64,000 nt of DNA from JABFWF01 sp035539135 (GCA_035539135.1 DATLJD010000012.1:1-64000); one strand, 5' to 3'. Counted from the stretch's first letter, positions 34,870-43,296 are shown. Notes: generated from the sequence alone by a model not told the origin. Program-made: numbers and translations.

Positions 34870-35226
34870 TCAGGCGGGCGCGTCGCCATCGCCGAGCAGC
34901 ACCTCGCCGTCGCGCACCGTCACCGGCACCGCGCGCAGGTGCGCGCCGACGCAGGGCCCGGCGACGCAGCGGCCGTCGCCCAGCGCGAAGGTTGCGCCGT
35001 GGACCGCGCACACCAGTTCGCCGGCCTTGCTGCGCAGGAACTCGCCCGGCGCCCAGTCCAGCCGCCGGCCCGCGTGCGGACACACGTTGAGCCAGGCGCG
35101 CACGCTGTCGCCCGCGCGATGCAGGATCAGCGATTCCTCGTCGCCGTCCACGCGCGCGGTGCGCTCGGCCAGCGCGCCGTCGGGAAGCTCCGCGAGCCGC
35201 GCGATCGGCGCATCCTGTTTATCCAT
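34870..35226 (-). CDS. Rieske [2Fe-2S] protein
   Basis: 118 residues. The Rieske cluster is complete: CPHAGRRLDW and CAVHGATF (C-x-H, then C-x-x-H after 16 residues), binding one 2Fe-2S cluster. The protein has no fused catalytic domain and so acts as an electron carrier or a ferredoxin component. It is convergent with the SLC13 transporter gene. ATG 35226 follows AAGAGGTT, and a further upstream TTG is less likely. Confidence 0.87.
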   Translation of the reverse strand: MDKQDAPIARLAELPDGALAERTARVDGDEESLILHRAGDSVRAWLNVCPHAGRRLDWAPGEFLRSKAGELVCAVHGATFALGDGRCVAGPCVGAHLRAVPVTVRDGEVLLGDGDAPA

Positions 35227-35337
35227 GCGATCAACCTCTTGCGCCCGCAATGTGACGGGCGACCTGGCTTCTTAACGAAGTCCTCACACCTTGCGCGGAA
35301 GGCCGGCCGATACTCCAACCCCCGTGCATAGTGTGTC

Positions 35338-35619
35338 ATGACGGCCGTGTCCGCTTTCCGCCATCGCTTCGCCTTTTTCGCCAATGTCCTGCGCGCGCCG
35401 CGCAAGCCGCGCCATCCGCTCGCGCGCGTCGCGCTCGGCCTGCTCGGGCTGGGCGTGCTCGCGGTGCTGGTGTTCTTCAGCGTGTTCGTCGGCGCGGCGA
35501 TGCTCGGCGCCGGCCTGGTCGTGCGGCTGCTGCGCGCGCGCAAGCCGGCCGCGCCGCGCGCGCGTGTGATCGAAGGCGAATACCGCGCGGTACGTCCGCG
35601 CGCCCTGCCCTCCGCATGA
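35338..35619 (+). CDS. Small single-helix membrane protein
   Basis: 93 residues. A basic N-terminus (RHRFAFFANVLRAPRKPRH) precedes a long hydrophobic helix (about 30-62) rich in L, G, V and F, then basic AARKP-like residues and a short tail. It may be anchored in the inner membrane with both ends positive. No recognisable family. It lies divergent from the Rieske gene across about 110 bases. Confidence 0.55.
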   Translation: MTAVSAFRHRFAFFANVLRAPRKPRHPLARVALGLLGLGVLAVLVFFSVFVGAAMLGAGLVVRLLRARKPAAPRARVIEGEYRAVRPRALPSA

Positions 35620-35644
35620 CCCCGTGCCGTCCGGCGCCGCGCGC

Positions 35645-36361
35645 ATGAGCGGCGCGGACCTAGTGCCTGCCCTGCTGCCCGCGCGCCTGCCGGTGCGCGG
35701 TGGCGGCCTGTTCCCGGTGCACCGCGTCTATTGCGTCGGCCGCAACTTCGCCGAACACGCGCGCGAGATGGGCGCGCAGGTGCCCGCCGAGCGCGGCACG
35801 CCGGTGTTCTTCCTCAAGCCCGCCGACGCCCTGGTCACCGACGGCGTCGTGCCGTATCCGCCGGGCACGCGCGAGCTCCACCACGAGGTCGAGCTGGTCG
35901 TCGCGCTCGGCCGCGACGCGCCCCCAGGCGTGCTCGATCCGCGCGATGCGGCGGCGCTGCCCTGCGCCTATGGCGTCGGCCTCGACCTGACCCGCCGCGA
36001 CCTGCAGGCCGCGGCCAAGGCCAGGGGCCTGCCCTGGGACACCGGCAAGGCCTTCGACGCCAGCGCGCCGGTCAGCGAGCTGGTCCGCGCCGACGAGGTC
36101 GGCGCGCTCGACGGCCTGAGCCTCAGCCTCGCCGTCAACGGCGAACGCCGCCAGCACGGCGCGCTCGCCGACCTGATCTGGAACGTGCCGGAGATCCTGC
36201 ACGAGCTGTCGCGGCTGTACGCGCTGCGCGCCGGCGACCTGGTGTTCATGGGCACGCCGGCCGGGGTCGGCCCGCTGCAGCCGGGCGACGCCTTCGTCGC
36301 CAGCCTGGACGGCGTGGTCGCCTTGCACGGCCGGATCGCGCCGGGGCGGACGCTGCGCTAG
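35645..36361 (+). CDS. Fumarylacetoacetate hydrolase-family protein
   Basis: 238 residues. FAH core: VYCVGRNFAEHAREMG, FFLKPADALVTDG, HHEVELVVALGRD (metal ligands), LDLTRRDLQ, and FMGTPAGVGPLQPGD near the end. The family includes fumarylpyruvate hydrolases and 2-hydroxyhepta-2,4-diene-dioate isomerases that cleave beta-diketones. The exact substrate is open. It starts 26 bases after the upstream membrane gene on the same strand; ATG 35645. Confidence 0.88.
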   Translation: MSGADLVPALLPARLPVRGGGLFPVHRVYCVGRNFAEHAREMGAQVPAERGTPVFFLKPADALVTDGVVPYPPGTRELHHEVELVVALGRDAPPGVLDPRDAAALPCAYGVGLDLTRRDLQAAAKARGLPWDTGKAFDASAPVSELVRADEVGALDGLSLSLAVNGERRQHGALADLIWNVPEILHELSRLYALRAGDLVFMGTPAGVGPLQPGDAFVASLDGVVALHGRIAPGRTLR

Positions 36362-36396
36362 GCTGGCCCGGCAGGGGCAGCGCTGGAGGATCGCGC

Positions 36397-36810
36397 ATGG
36401 GCATGGTCAGCGAATTCCGGGAATTCATCGCCAAGGGCAACGTCGTCGACCTCGCGGTCGGCGTGGTGATCGGCGCCGCGTTCGGCAAGATCGTCACCGC
36501 GCTGGTGGACGGCATCGTGATGCCGCTGGTCGGCGTGCTCACCGGCGGGGTCAGCGTGTCCGACTGGAAGTACGTGGTCCATCCCGCGGTGCTCGACGCC
36601 ACCGGCAAGGTCACCACGCCCGAAGTCGCGATCGCCTACGGCAACCTGATCCAGACGGTGGTCGACTTCCTGATCATCGCCTTCGTCATCTTCCTGCTGA
36701 TCCGCGCCTACAACCGCGTGCGTCGCCCGGCCCGGGAAGCGCCCGCGGCGCCGGCGGAAGAGGTGCTGCTGCTGCGCGAGATCCGCGACAGCCTGCGCCA
36801 GCGCACTTAG
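36397..36810 (+). CDS. mscL: Large-conductance mechanosensitive channel MscL
   Basis: 137 residues, typical MscL length. EFIAKGNVVDLAVGVVIGAA is the N-terminal helix and first membrane helix, the second is TVVDFLIIAFVIFLLIRAYN, and a C-terminal helix ends LREIRDSLRQ. It opens on osmotic downshock. ATG 36397 follows GGAGGA. It sits downstream of the FAH gene, 36 bases away. Confidence 0.96.
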   Translation: MGMVSEFREFIAKGNVVDLAVGVVIGAAFGKIVTALVDGIVMPLVGVLTGGVSVSDWKYVVHPAVLDATGKVTTPEVAIAYGNLIQTVVDFLIIAFVIFLLIRAYNRVRRPAREAPAAPAEEVLLLREIRDSLRQRT

Positions 36811-36954
36811 CGCGGAAAAGCGGCGCAAGCTCCGCCCTGCGTGCGCGCGGGGCCGGCATTTGGCGCGCGCGGGAAGGCGCGTGACCTGCGACACGCCGCC
36901 ATGGCCCGCCCCGGCTGCTACGCTCGCGGCTTGTGCCCGTGACCTGGAGCCCCG

Positions 36955-38358
36955 ATGCGCGTCCTGCCCCTGCTGCTCGCCCTCGCCGTCACCCTGCCCG
37001 GCGGACTGCACGCGCAAACGCGCATCGCCAACGCCGACCTCGCGGCCGCCGCGCAGCTGCGCACGCGCGCGCTGGCCGACGACACCGGCTGGAAGATCGT
37101 CGAGTCGCTGACCACCGAAGTCGGCCCGCGCCTGGCCGGCAGCGAGGCGGACGCGCGCGCGGTGGCGTGGGCGCAGGCCAAGTTCGAGGAGCTCGGCTTC
37201 GACAGGGTCTGGACCGAGCCGGTCACCTTCCCCAAGTGGGAGCGACGCGGCGAGCGCGCCGAAGTGCTCGGCGCGCACGCGCAGCCGCTGGTCCTGACCG
37301 CGCTCGGCGGCAGCCCCGGCGGCACGGTCGAGGGCGAGGTCGTGCGCTTCCCCGACCTCGCGTCGCTGGAGGCGGTGCCGGCAGGCTCGCTGGCCGGCAA
37401 GATCGCCTTCATCGACTATCGCATGGAGCGCGCGCGCGACGGCAGCGGCTACGGCATGGGCTCGCGCGTGCGCGGGCGCGGGCCGTCGGCGGCGGTGCGC
37501 GCGGGCGCGGCGGCCTACCTGATGCGCTCGGCGGGCACCGGCAACCACCGCTTCGCGCACACCGGCGTCACCCGCTTCGACGAAGGGCTCACCCCGATCC
37601 CCGCCGCCGCGCTCGCCAATCCGGACGCCGAGCAGCTCGCGCGCCTGGTCGCGCTCGGTCCCACGCGCGTGCGGGTCGCGCTCGACTGCGGCTGGAATGG
37701 CGAGTACACCTCGCACAACGTGATCGGCGAGATCCGCGGCAGCACCCACCCCGACGAGATCGTCCTGCTCGGCGGCCACCTGGACTCGTGGGATCCGGGC
37801 ACCGGCGCGATCGACGATGCGGCCGGCATCGGCATCACCATGGCCGCGGCGAAGCTGGTCGCCTCCATGCCGAAGAAGCCTGCGCGCACGATCCGGGTGG
37901 TCGCCTTCGCCAACGAGGAGCAGGGCCTGTACGGCGGCCGCGCCTATGCCGAGGCGCACGCCGACGAGGTCGCCCGCCACGTGATCGCCGCCGAAAGCGA
38001 CTTCGGCGCCGGCCGCATCTACGGCTTCCGCGCACAGGCATCCGACGACGCGCAGGACGCCGTGCGCAAGATCGCGCAGGCGCTGGCGCCGCTCGGCATC
38101 GCCTACCTGCCGGACAAGGGCGATCCGGAATCCGACATCGGCCCCTTCACCCAGCACGGCGTGGCCTGGGCCTGGCTCGGCCACGACGGCAGCGAGTACT
38201 TCGACCTGCACCACACCGCCGACGACACCCTCGACAAGATCGACCCCGCGGCGCTGGCGCAGAACGTCGCCGCCTACGCGGTGTTCGCGTGGCTGGCGGC
38301 GCAGGCGGACGGCGGCTTCGGCAGCGCCCCGCGCGCGCCGGAGCCCGCGGCGCGCTGA
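36955..38358 (+). CDS. Secreted M28-family peptidase
   Basis: 467 residues. Signal peptide to GGLHAQ. Zinc ligands of M28: GGHLDSWDPGTGAIDDAAG (His and Asp), NEEQGLYGG (Glu), AESDFGAGR and the final His in DLHHTADDTLDKI. A protease-associated (PA) insert lies between about 110 and 230. Resembles carboxypeptidase Q and other aminopeptidases, so extracytoplasmic peptide turnover is likely. The next gene starts 7 bases after it. Confidence 0.92.
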   Translation: MRVLPLLLALAVTLPGGLHAQTRIANADLAAAAQLRTRALADDTGWKIVESLTTEVGPRLAGSEADARAVAWAQAKFEELGFDRVWTEPVTFPKWERRGERAEVLGAHAQPLVLTALGGSPGGTVEGEVVRFPDLASLEAVPAGSLAGKIAFIDYRMERARDGSGYGMGSRVRGRGPSAAVRAGAAAYLMRSAGTGNHRFAHTGVTRFDEGLTPIPAAALANPDAEQLARLVALGPTRVRVALDCGWNGEYTSHNVIGEIRGSTHPDEIVLLGGHLDSWDPGTGAIDDAAGIGITMAAAKLVASMPKKPARTIRVVAFANEEQGLYGGRAYAEAHADEVARHVIAAESDFGAGRIYGFRAQASDDAQDAVRKIAQALAPLGIAYLPDKGDPESDIGPFTQHGVAWAWLGHDGSEYFDLHHTADDTLDKIDPAALAQNVAAYAVFAWLAAQADGGFGSAPRAPEPAAR

Positions 38359-38365
38359 GGCCGCC

Positions 38366-40102
38366 ATGGTGCAGCGCTACGACGAGTTCGGCGGGGTCCC
38401 GGTCGATCCGCTGACCTCGTTGTACCGGCTCGGCGCCGGCGGCCCGAACCTGACCACCGCGCTGGCGGCGGCCGCCGCCACCGGGCGCAAGGTCGCGCTG
38501 CTGCACCTCGACGTCGACGGTTTCGCCGCGATCAATCGCAACCTCGGCGACAGCATCGGCGACCAAGCGCTGGCCGCGATCGCGCAGCGCCTGCACAAGG
38601 CGATGCCGCCCGGCGGCTGGCTGTGGCGGATCGGCGGCGACGCCTTCCTGGCCGGGATCGGCTACCGGCGCGACGAGCCCGACGCCGCCGCGCTCGCCGA
38701 GCGCCTGCGCGACGCCTTCGAGACGCCGCTGACGATCCCGCCCTACACGCTGCCGATCACCCTCACGATGGGCGTGGCGATCTACCCCGACCATGCCGAC
38801 AACGCCGCCGCCCTGCTCGCCTGCGCCGAGGAATCGCTGCGCCACGCGCGCCGCGACGCACGCCACGACGCCAACCTGTTCCCCGTCGCCGCCACCAGCG
38901 GCGAATCCACCGAGGTGCTCTCGCGCACGCTGCGGGTGGCGATGGAGCGCGGCGAGTTCCAGCTGTTCTACCAGCCCACCGTCAACGGCCACGACGGCAG
39001 CATCGACGGCATGAACGCGCTGCTGCGCTGGCACAACCGCGAGCACGGACTGGTGCGGCCGAGCCGCTTCCTCGAGCTGGTGGAGCGCGCCGGCCTGTCC
39101 GCGCCGCTCGGCTACTGGGTGGTGCGCAAGGCCGCCGAGCAGCTCGCCGACTGGCGCATGGACGGGCTCGACTACCTCAACATGTCGGTGCACCTGCCCC
39201 ACCCGATGCTGGCGCGGCAGGACTGCGTGGACCTGATCGGCGAGCTGCTGCACAGGCTGGACCTGCCGCCGCAGGCGCTGGAATTCGAGGTGCCCGAGAG
39301 CGCGCTGGCGCTGGACGCGCGCAACGTCTACGACACCCTCGGCGGCCTGCGCGCGCTGGGGGCGACCCTGACCGTGCAGGATTTCGGCGTCGGCGGCCTC
39401 AGCTTCGCCGCGCTCGCCCAGTACCCGCTCGACCGCCTCAAGATCGACCGCAGCTTCATCCGCAACGTCGCCAGCGACCCGCGCAGCGCCGCGATCGTGC
39501 GCGGCATCATCGCGATGGGTCACCGCCTGGGCATGAAGGTGGTCGCCAAGGGCGTGGAGAACGAGGCCGAGCTCGGCTTCCTGCGCCGCAACCACTGCGA
39601 CTTCTTCCAGGGCTACCTGTTCTGCCCGCCGCTGCCGGTGGAAGGCCTGGACGAACTGATCCGCAAGCGCTTCCTGCTGCCGCAGGTGTTCGCCACCACC
39701 AGCCCGGAGCGGATCCTGCTGCTGGTGGACGACGAGGAGAACGTGCTGCGCTCGCTGGCGCGCCTGTTCCGCCGCGACGGCTACCAGATCCTCACCGCCA
39801 GCAGCGTGCGCGAGGCCTTCGACCTGCTGGCCAGCCGCAGCGTGCAGGTGATCGTCTCCGACCAGCGCATGGCCGAGATGAACGGCACCGAGTTCCTGAC
39901 CCGCGTGCGCGACCTCTATCCGGACACCATCCGCATGGTGCTGTCCGGCTACACCGACCTCGCCACGATCACGGAGGCGATCAACCGCGGCGCGATCTAC
40001 CGCTTCCTGACCAAGCCGTGGAACGACGACGAGCTGCGCGAGCACATCCGCGACGCCTTCCGCGCGCACGAGCAGCGCGGTGCGGTCGACGACGGCTATT
40101 GA
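38366..40102 (+). CDS. Degenerate GGDEF-EAL protein with C-terminal receiver domain
   Basis: 578 residues. GGDEF-type domain (20-175) with GGDAF in place of GGDEF near residue 88. EAL-type domain (180-430) with NALLRW in place of EAL, QDFGVGG for DDFG and KGVEN for EGVET; so several metal and base residues of the phosphodiesterase are lost. A REC domain follows (450-560) with LLLVDDEENVLRSL, phosphoacceptor in IVSDQRM (about 498) and TKPWNDDEL. It may read c-di-GMP or bind partners instead of making or breaking it. The M28 gene ends 7 bases upstream. Confidence 0.87.
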   Translation: MVQRYDEFGGVPVDPLTSLYRLGAGGPNLTTALAAAAATGRKVALLHLDVDGFAAINRNLGDSIGDQALAAIAQRLHKAMPPGGWLWRIGGDAFLAGIGYRRDEPDAAALAERLRDAFETPLTIPPYTLPITLTMGVAIYPDHADNAAALLACAEESLRHARRDARHDANLFPVAATSGESTEVLSRTLRVAMERGEFQLFYQPTVNGHDGSIDGMNALLRWHNREHGLVRPSRFLELVERAGLSAPLGYWVVRKAAEQLADWRMDGLDYLNMSVHLPHPMLARQDCVDLIGELLHRLDLPPQALEFEVPESALALDARNVYDTLGGLRALGATLTVQDFGVGGLSFAALAQYPLDRLKIDRSFIRNVASDPRSAAIVRGIIAMGHRLGMKVVAKGVENEAELGFLRRNHCDFFQGYLFCPPLPVEGLDELIRKRFLLPQVFATTSPERILLLVDDEENVLRSLARLFRRDGYQILTASSVREAFDLLASRSVQVIVSDQRMAEMNGTEFLTRVRDLYPDTIRMVLSGYTDLATITEAINRGAIYRFLTKPWNDDELREHIRDAFRAHEQRGAVDDGY

Positions 40103-40141
40103 CCCCCGCGCTTCACGCGAGCGGGGTGCCCGACGCGAGGC

Positions 40142-40534
40142 TCAGGGAATGCGCGGGTACTGCGGCAGCCCGTCCGCGATGTCGTAGTAGTCGCCCTTCT
40201 CTTCGACGAAGACGTGCAGTTCGGTGTGGGTGCCGGTGGGGCCGTCGAACGCGCCCATGCAGACCCCGATCCAGTCGCGCGCCGGCGGATCGAAGAACAG
40301 CTGGCTGCCGCAGATCGCGCAAAAGCCGCGCCGCACCTTCGGCGAGGACTGGTACCAGGTGACGTGTTCGCCGCCGCTCACCGTCAGCGCGGCGCGCGGC
40401 ACGTCGGTGCTGACCGTGTGGTGCCCGGAGGACTTGCGACACTGCACGCAATGGCAGGCGTCGGGCGGCTTCAGTTCGCCCGACACGGTGAAGCGCACCG
40501 CGCCGCACAGGCAGGATCCGTGCTTCGTGGCCAC
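40142..40534 (-). CDS. GFA/CENP-V-fold family protein
   Basis: 130 residues. Zinc cysteines of the GFA fold are visible: SCLCGAVRFTVSGEL, ACHCVQCRKSSGHH, then FCAICGSQLFF. Named after a glutathione-dependent formaldehyde-activating enzyme, though most members have no proven reaction. ATG 40534. First of three small minus-strand genes in a row, 29 bases after the VOC gene stop. Confidence 0.9.
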   Translation of the reverse strand: MATKHGSCLCGAVRFTVSGELKPPDACHCVQCRKSSGHHTVSTDVPRAALTVSGGEHVTWYQSSPKVRRGFCAICGSQLFFDPPARDWIGVCMGAFDGPTGTHTELHVFVEEKGDYYDIADGLPQYPRIP

Positions 40535-40562
40535 GACGTTCTCCCGGTTCCGCGCGGCGGGG

Positions 40563-40943
40563 CTACTGTCCTTCCAGCGGCTGCCAGAGCTCGACCTTGT
40601 TGCCTTCCGGATCGATCACCCAGCCGAACCTGCCGTGCTCCGAGGTCTCCGTCCTGTCGACCACGTTGCAGCCCTCGGCGCGCAGCGCCGCCAGCAGCGC
40701 CTCCAGGTCGGCGACCCGGAAGTTGACCATGAAGGACGCCGCGCTCGGCGCCATGTAGTCGGTGTCCGCGGCGAACGGGCTCCAGATCGTCATGCCCGGC
40801 GCGCTGTCCGCGCCGCCCCACTGGAACACCGCGCCGCCCCAGTCGGTGACGTCCAGGCCGAGGTGGTCGCGGTACCAGGCGCCCAGCGCCTTCGGGTCGT
40901 TCGCCTTGAAGAAGATGCCGCCGATGCCGGTGACGCGTTGCAT
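40563..40943 (-). CDS. VOC-family (glyoxalase-like) protein
   Basis: 126 residues. VOC halves: FFKANDPKALGAWYRDHLGL and, in the second half, FRVADLEALLAAL, then GRFGWVIDPEGNKVELWQP. This fits a metal- or substrate-binding paired beta-alpha fold. Function of this member is not known. ATG 40943 follows AGGAG. Confidence 0.9.
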   Translation of the reverse strand: MQRVTGIGGIFFKANDPKALGAWYRDHLGLDVTDWGGAVFQWGGADSAPGMTIWSPFAADTDYMAPSAASFMVNFRVADLEALLAALRAEGCNVVDRTETSEHGRFGWVIDPEGNKVELWQPLEGQ

Positions 40944-40974
40944 GTCGAACTCCTGTGGGTCGGGAGCGCGGCGA

Positions 40975-41307
40975 TCAACCTCCGCCGAGCGCGTAGACGT
41001 AGGCATCGACCGTGGTGCCGTCCGCAAGCCGCGCGGGGGCCAGTATCCGCCGGTAGTCGTCGCCCTCGAACGCGTCGAGCCGCGGCCAGTGCGCCGCCAG
41101 CTCGGGCGAGGTGAACACGAAGCCCGGCACCTCGACGCCGTCCTCCGCGGGCACGATCGCCGGATAGCCGGTCGCCGCGCCCCAGCCCGCCTGCACCAGC
41201 CGCCCGCGCACCGTCGCCGGCTCCCAGCGGCCCGGGACATCGGCGAGGACATGCGCGTTGGGCTTGCCCGGCGCGAGGGTGCCGTAGACGAACAGGCGGT
41301 CGGTCAC
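40975..41307 (-). CDS. Gamma-glutamylcyclotransferase-like protein
   Basis: 110 residues. The GGCT/AIG2 fold begins with FVYGTLAPGKPNAHVL (the YGTL anion loop) and contains DAFEGDDYRR with the likely catalytic glutamate. The family forms 5-oxoproline from gamma-glutamyl amino acids or amines. The start is ATG 41307, and the protein ends YVYALGGG. It lies 31 bases upstream of the VOC gene. Confidence 0.9.
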   Translation of the reverse strand: MTDRLFVYGTLAPGKPNAHVLADVPGRWEPATVRGRLVQAGWGAATGYPAIVPAEDGVEVPGFVFTSPELAAHWPRLDAFEGDDYRRILAPARLADGTTVDAYVYALGGG

Positions 41308-41389
41308 GCGGGCTCCTGGATCGACGTGGCGAGGGAAGCGACTGTAGTGCGCCGGGGCGTTCGCGCCAAGCCGGCGATTACGCCTTGGA

Positions 41390-41920
41390 TCAATCGGCGG
41401 CCTTGCGCATCTCGCCGGAGAATTCCCACGCGAAGTGGTGGTCGGGATGCTCCTGCGGAAGGTCCAGGTTGTTGACCGTGCGCAGCCAGTAGGCGACGAC
41501 GGCGTCGGGCGAAGTGCGCACGAGGGTGAACGACGAACCCTCGACCCAGGTGCCGTCCTCGTCCTGCCCGGAGGTGAGCGAGTAGAGCACCGCCTGCGAT
41601 CCCCAGGCGCTGACGGTGAAGGTGCCGGGTTTCATCTCGCTCCACTGCCCGCGGAGCTGCTGGAAGACGCGGGCCTGGCCCGCGCCCACCTCGATGCGGA
41701 AGGCGCGCTGCATGCCTGCCCCGTCGACCAGGTCCGGCCCGCCGTGGCCCGTCAGGACGCCCTCCCAGGCGCCGTCGAACCGGAACATCGGATCGTCCGA
41801 TGCGCGCCCGCCCGGCACCGGCGCGCCCGCGAACGCGGCAGGTGCCGGGTCGACGGCGGACGGGATGCTCTTGCAGCCGGTGAGCGTGGCCACCAGCACG
41901 AGCAGCAGGATCGGTCTCAT
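41390..41920 (-). CDS. Putative lipoprotein
   Basis: 176 residues. The start at 41920 gives a short lipoprotein signal with the lipobox LTGC (cysteine at residue 16). The mature part has no recognised domain; it includes DGAWEGVLTGHGGPDLVDG and later FSGEMRKAAD at the end. It might be a lipocalin-like or beta-rich protein. High GC unlike the cassette genes upstream on the same strand. It is the first gene after the putative end of the minus-strand cassette array. Confidence 0.6.
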   Translation of the reverse strand: MRPILLLVLVATLTGCKSIPSAVDPAPAAFAGAPVPGGRASDDPMFRFDGAWEGVLTGHGGPDLVDGAGMQRAFRIEVGAGQARVFQQLRGQWSEMKPGTFTVSAWGSQAVLYSLTSGQDEDGTWVEGSSFTLVRTSPDAVVAYWLRTVNNLDLPQEHPDHHFAWEFSGEMRKAAD

Positions 41921-41949
41921 CGCAACACCTTGGGTGGTCATGCGCGCCC

Positions 41950-41982
41950 AGTCAACGCCTCGCCGCGAGGGAATCGTCAGCC
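41950..41982 (-). other. Short degenerate attC-like site
   Basis: On the minus strand GGCTGACGATTCCCTCGCGG is followed by CGAGGCGTTGACT. The left core GGCTGAC overlaps the stop of the gene before it, as for a cassette. The right core reads GTTGACT, so one base departs from GTTRRRY, and the arms are only about 33 bases in all. It may be a shortened attC. Confidence 0.4.
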
Positions 41983-42399
41983 TTCATCGCGCGCCTTCTT
42001 TACTGCAGACCCGATGAGTTGGCGACACCCGAACCAGCCCCAGTAGATGCGGTGGTGCTGGATCTTCCCCTGCACGATCTGCATGACCTCGAGGATGTCG
42101 ATCTGCTCCCCGTCCGGCGTTGCCCGCGGGTACTCCCAGACGAGCGTGTCATCGCTGGTGAAATACCGGCCCGTGCGATACCAGCGGACCAGGTCGTTGG
42201 GCCTGCGCCGGGTGCCTTCCTCCAGGAACCGGAGGATCTCGGAACGTCCGTGCAGCACGCCCGACGGCTGATCCAGGATGGCCGGCACCAGGGGGCTTTC
42301 GAAGACGGCATCGTCCGCATAAAGCGCGATGAGCGCAGCGACATTCCGCTCCTTGGCGTGGTGGTGCCATTTCTCGTAGATGTCCTGGAAGTCGTTCAT
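41977..42399 (-). CDS. NTF2-like/SnoaL-type cassette protein
   Basis: 140 residues. The layout matches the NTF2-like fold: FQDIYEKWHHHAKERNVAAL then LYADDAVFESPLVPA and, in the second half, GKIQHHRIYWGWFG. No conserved catalytic residue can be named; such proteins include polyketide cyclases and limonene epoxide hydrolase types. The ATG at 42399 lies right after GGAGG, which is itself part of the attC core before it. The stop falls inside the next attC-like site. Confidence 0.72.
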   Translation of the reverse strand: MNDFQDIYEKWHHHAKERNVAALIALYADDAVFESPLVPAILDQPSGVLHGRSEILRFLEEGTRRRPNDLVRWYRTGRYFTSDDTLVWEYPRATPDGEQIDILEVMQIVQGKIQHHRIYWGWFGCRQLIGSAVKKARDEG

Positions 42400-42460
42400 T
42401 GCCTCCAATGCCTCATTTGGGCCGAGCTCAGAAGCGGCTTCGGCTCGAACGAATCGTCAG
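42399..42460 (-). other. attC site with degenerate right core
   Basis: The left core is GCCTGAC, followed by GATTCGTTCGAGCCGAAGCC and an imperfect stem to CTCGGC. The right core reads ATTGGAG, so the GTT triplet is changed to ATT, as also in site 2 of the first array. The right core includes the GGAGG that serves as ribosome site for the next gene. Confidence 0.75.
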
Positions 42461-42609
42461 GCCGCGTGGGGAAAGACATAGACCTGCGCTGCAACCAGGA
42501 TGACAGCGGCTGCGCCGAATACCAGCGAGACGATTGTCTTTTCAAGGCGGTCGGCCGAGGGCTTGATCGTGGGAATGAGCAATCGATGCGAGTGCAATCC
42601 AGCACTCAA
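42457..42609 (-). CDS. Small cassette ORF with one membrane helix, start uncertain
   Basis: A frame of about 50 residues ends TGA inside the R'' box of the attC at 42399-42460. The last half forms a hydrophobic helix (IVSLVFGAAAVILVAAQVYV) before FPHAA. No ATG is in the right place: the open frame extends back into the lipoprotein gene upstream, with TTG codons at 42609 and later. The AAGGAG at 42629-42634 fits an ATG in another frame that stops quickly, so a frameshift is possible. Confidence 0.35.
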   Translation of the reverse strand: MSAGLHSHRLLIPTIKPSADRLEKTIVSLVFGAAAVILVAAQVYVFPHAA

Positions 42610-42625
42610 CCATGCATTTGGCCAG

Positions 42626-42925
42626 CTACTCCTTGCATATCGTTGGCCCCTCTTTTCTAACCGGCTCAGCGGCGGCCAATTCAACCCAAGCAACAGCAGC
42701 ATCCACTGCGGCTCGGGCGGCGACATAGTTGGCAGCCTCGGCAGCATCAACATTGGCTCGTGTGGGCTCTTTCCGTGCCAACTCCGTCGCCGCCTTGGCA
42801 GCGGCTTGTGCTATATCAGACTTTGAGTAGAGAGCATTCATTGCATCGCACTTGGCCTTTGTCGTGACTCTTGTGCTGGCGCATGCGGTCATGAGGAGCA
42901 CCAAGGAGAGGGCAAGTATCTTCAT
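42626..42925 (-). CDS. Cassette-encoded small lipoprotein
   Basis: 99 residues. From ATG 42925 a short signal ends in the lipobox LMTAC (cysteine at about residue 15). The mature part is Ala-rich and helical, with AQAAAKAATELARKEPT and NVDAAEAANYVAARAAVDAA, and would form a long helix like Lpp-type or small outer-membrane lipoproteins. It begins just after the attC core and is GC-poorer than chromosomal genes. No homologous function recognised. Confidence 0.62.
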   Translation of the reverse strand: MKILALSLVLLMTACASTRVTTKAKCDAMNALYSKSDIAQAAAKAATELARKEPTRANVDAAEAANYVAARAAVDAAVAWVELAAAEPVRKEGPTICKE

Positions 42926-42931
42926 AGCGCG

Positions 42932-42991
42932 CTTTAACATTGCGAATAAGCCGACCCGCGAAGCGGGTTCGGCTTGAATGAATTGTTAGGC
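42932..42991 (-). other. attC site, near-copy of attC1 of the first array
   Basis: The first 45 bases of this site (minus strand), from GCCTAAC through the stem to GGCTTA, equal attC1 at 118-162. The right core is GTTAAAG, which is close to GTTRRRY but ends in G. The stop codon of the gene before it is in the left core. Confidence 0.9.
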
Positions 42992-43288
42992 GCTCTCGCT
43001 GCCTGCTTTTCCAAACTGAAGCTCCAGATCCTCGCGGTTGGCCCCATCCAAATGCCAGTGAAGAGCGGCCGCTAGCACTCGTGCCTCCTCCAGACTCAAG
43101 ATTAAATTTGCCCCAGAGACGAAGCCCTTGTTAGACCAGTTGGCACCTCGGCCAGCCTGAGGTCGGACAAAGATGAGCTCTAGGTTAACTCCATCGGTGA
43201 AAGGATTGCGCTTCACGTGAGCAGTGAAGTCAGGGGCCGGAAAATCGTTCCCAAACCAGCGATCTCCGTATTTTACCGTGATCTTCAT
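42986..43288 (-). CDS. Cassette-encoded hypothetical protein, 100 residues
   Basis: The start ATG 43288 lies just after the core of the preceding attC. The sequence begins MKITVKYGDRWFGNDFPAP and continues with FTDGVNLELIFVRPQAGRG, LSLEEARVLAAALHWHLDG, with mixed alpha-beta composition and no signal peptide. The stop TAA lies in the left core of the next attC. It is GC-poor compared with the chromosome. No family recognised. Confidence 0.65.
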   Translation of the reverse strand: MKITVKYGDRWFGNDFPAPDFTAHVKRNPFTDGVNLELIFVRPQAGRGANWSNKGFVSGANLILSLEEARVLAAALHWHLDGANREDLELQFGKAGSESA

Positions 43289-43296
43289 GCGATCCC

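Noticed and set aside
42457..42753. A 98-residue protein starting upstream inside the lipoprotein gene
   Set aside because: The first half overlaps the lipoprotein gene in another frame; only the last 50 residues look like a real membrane segment.
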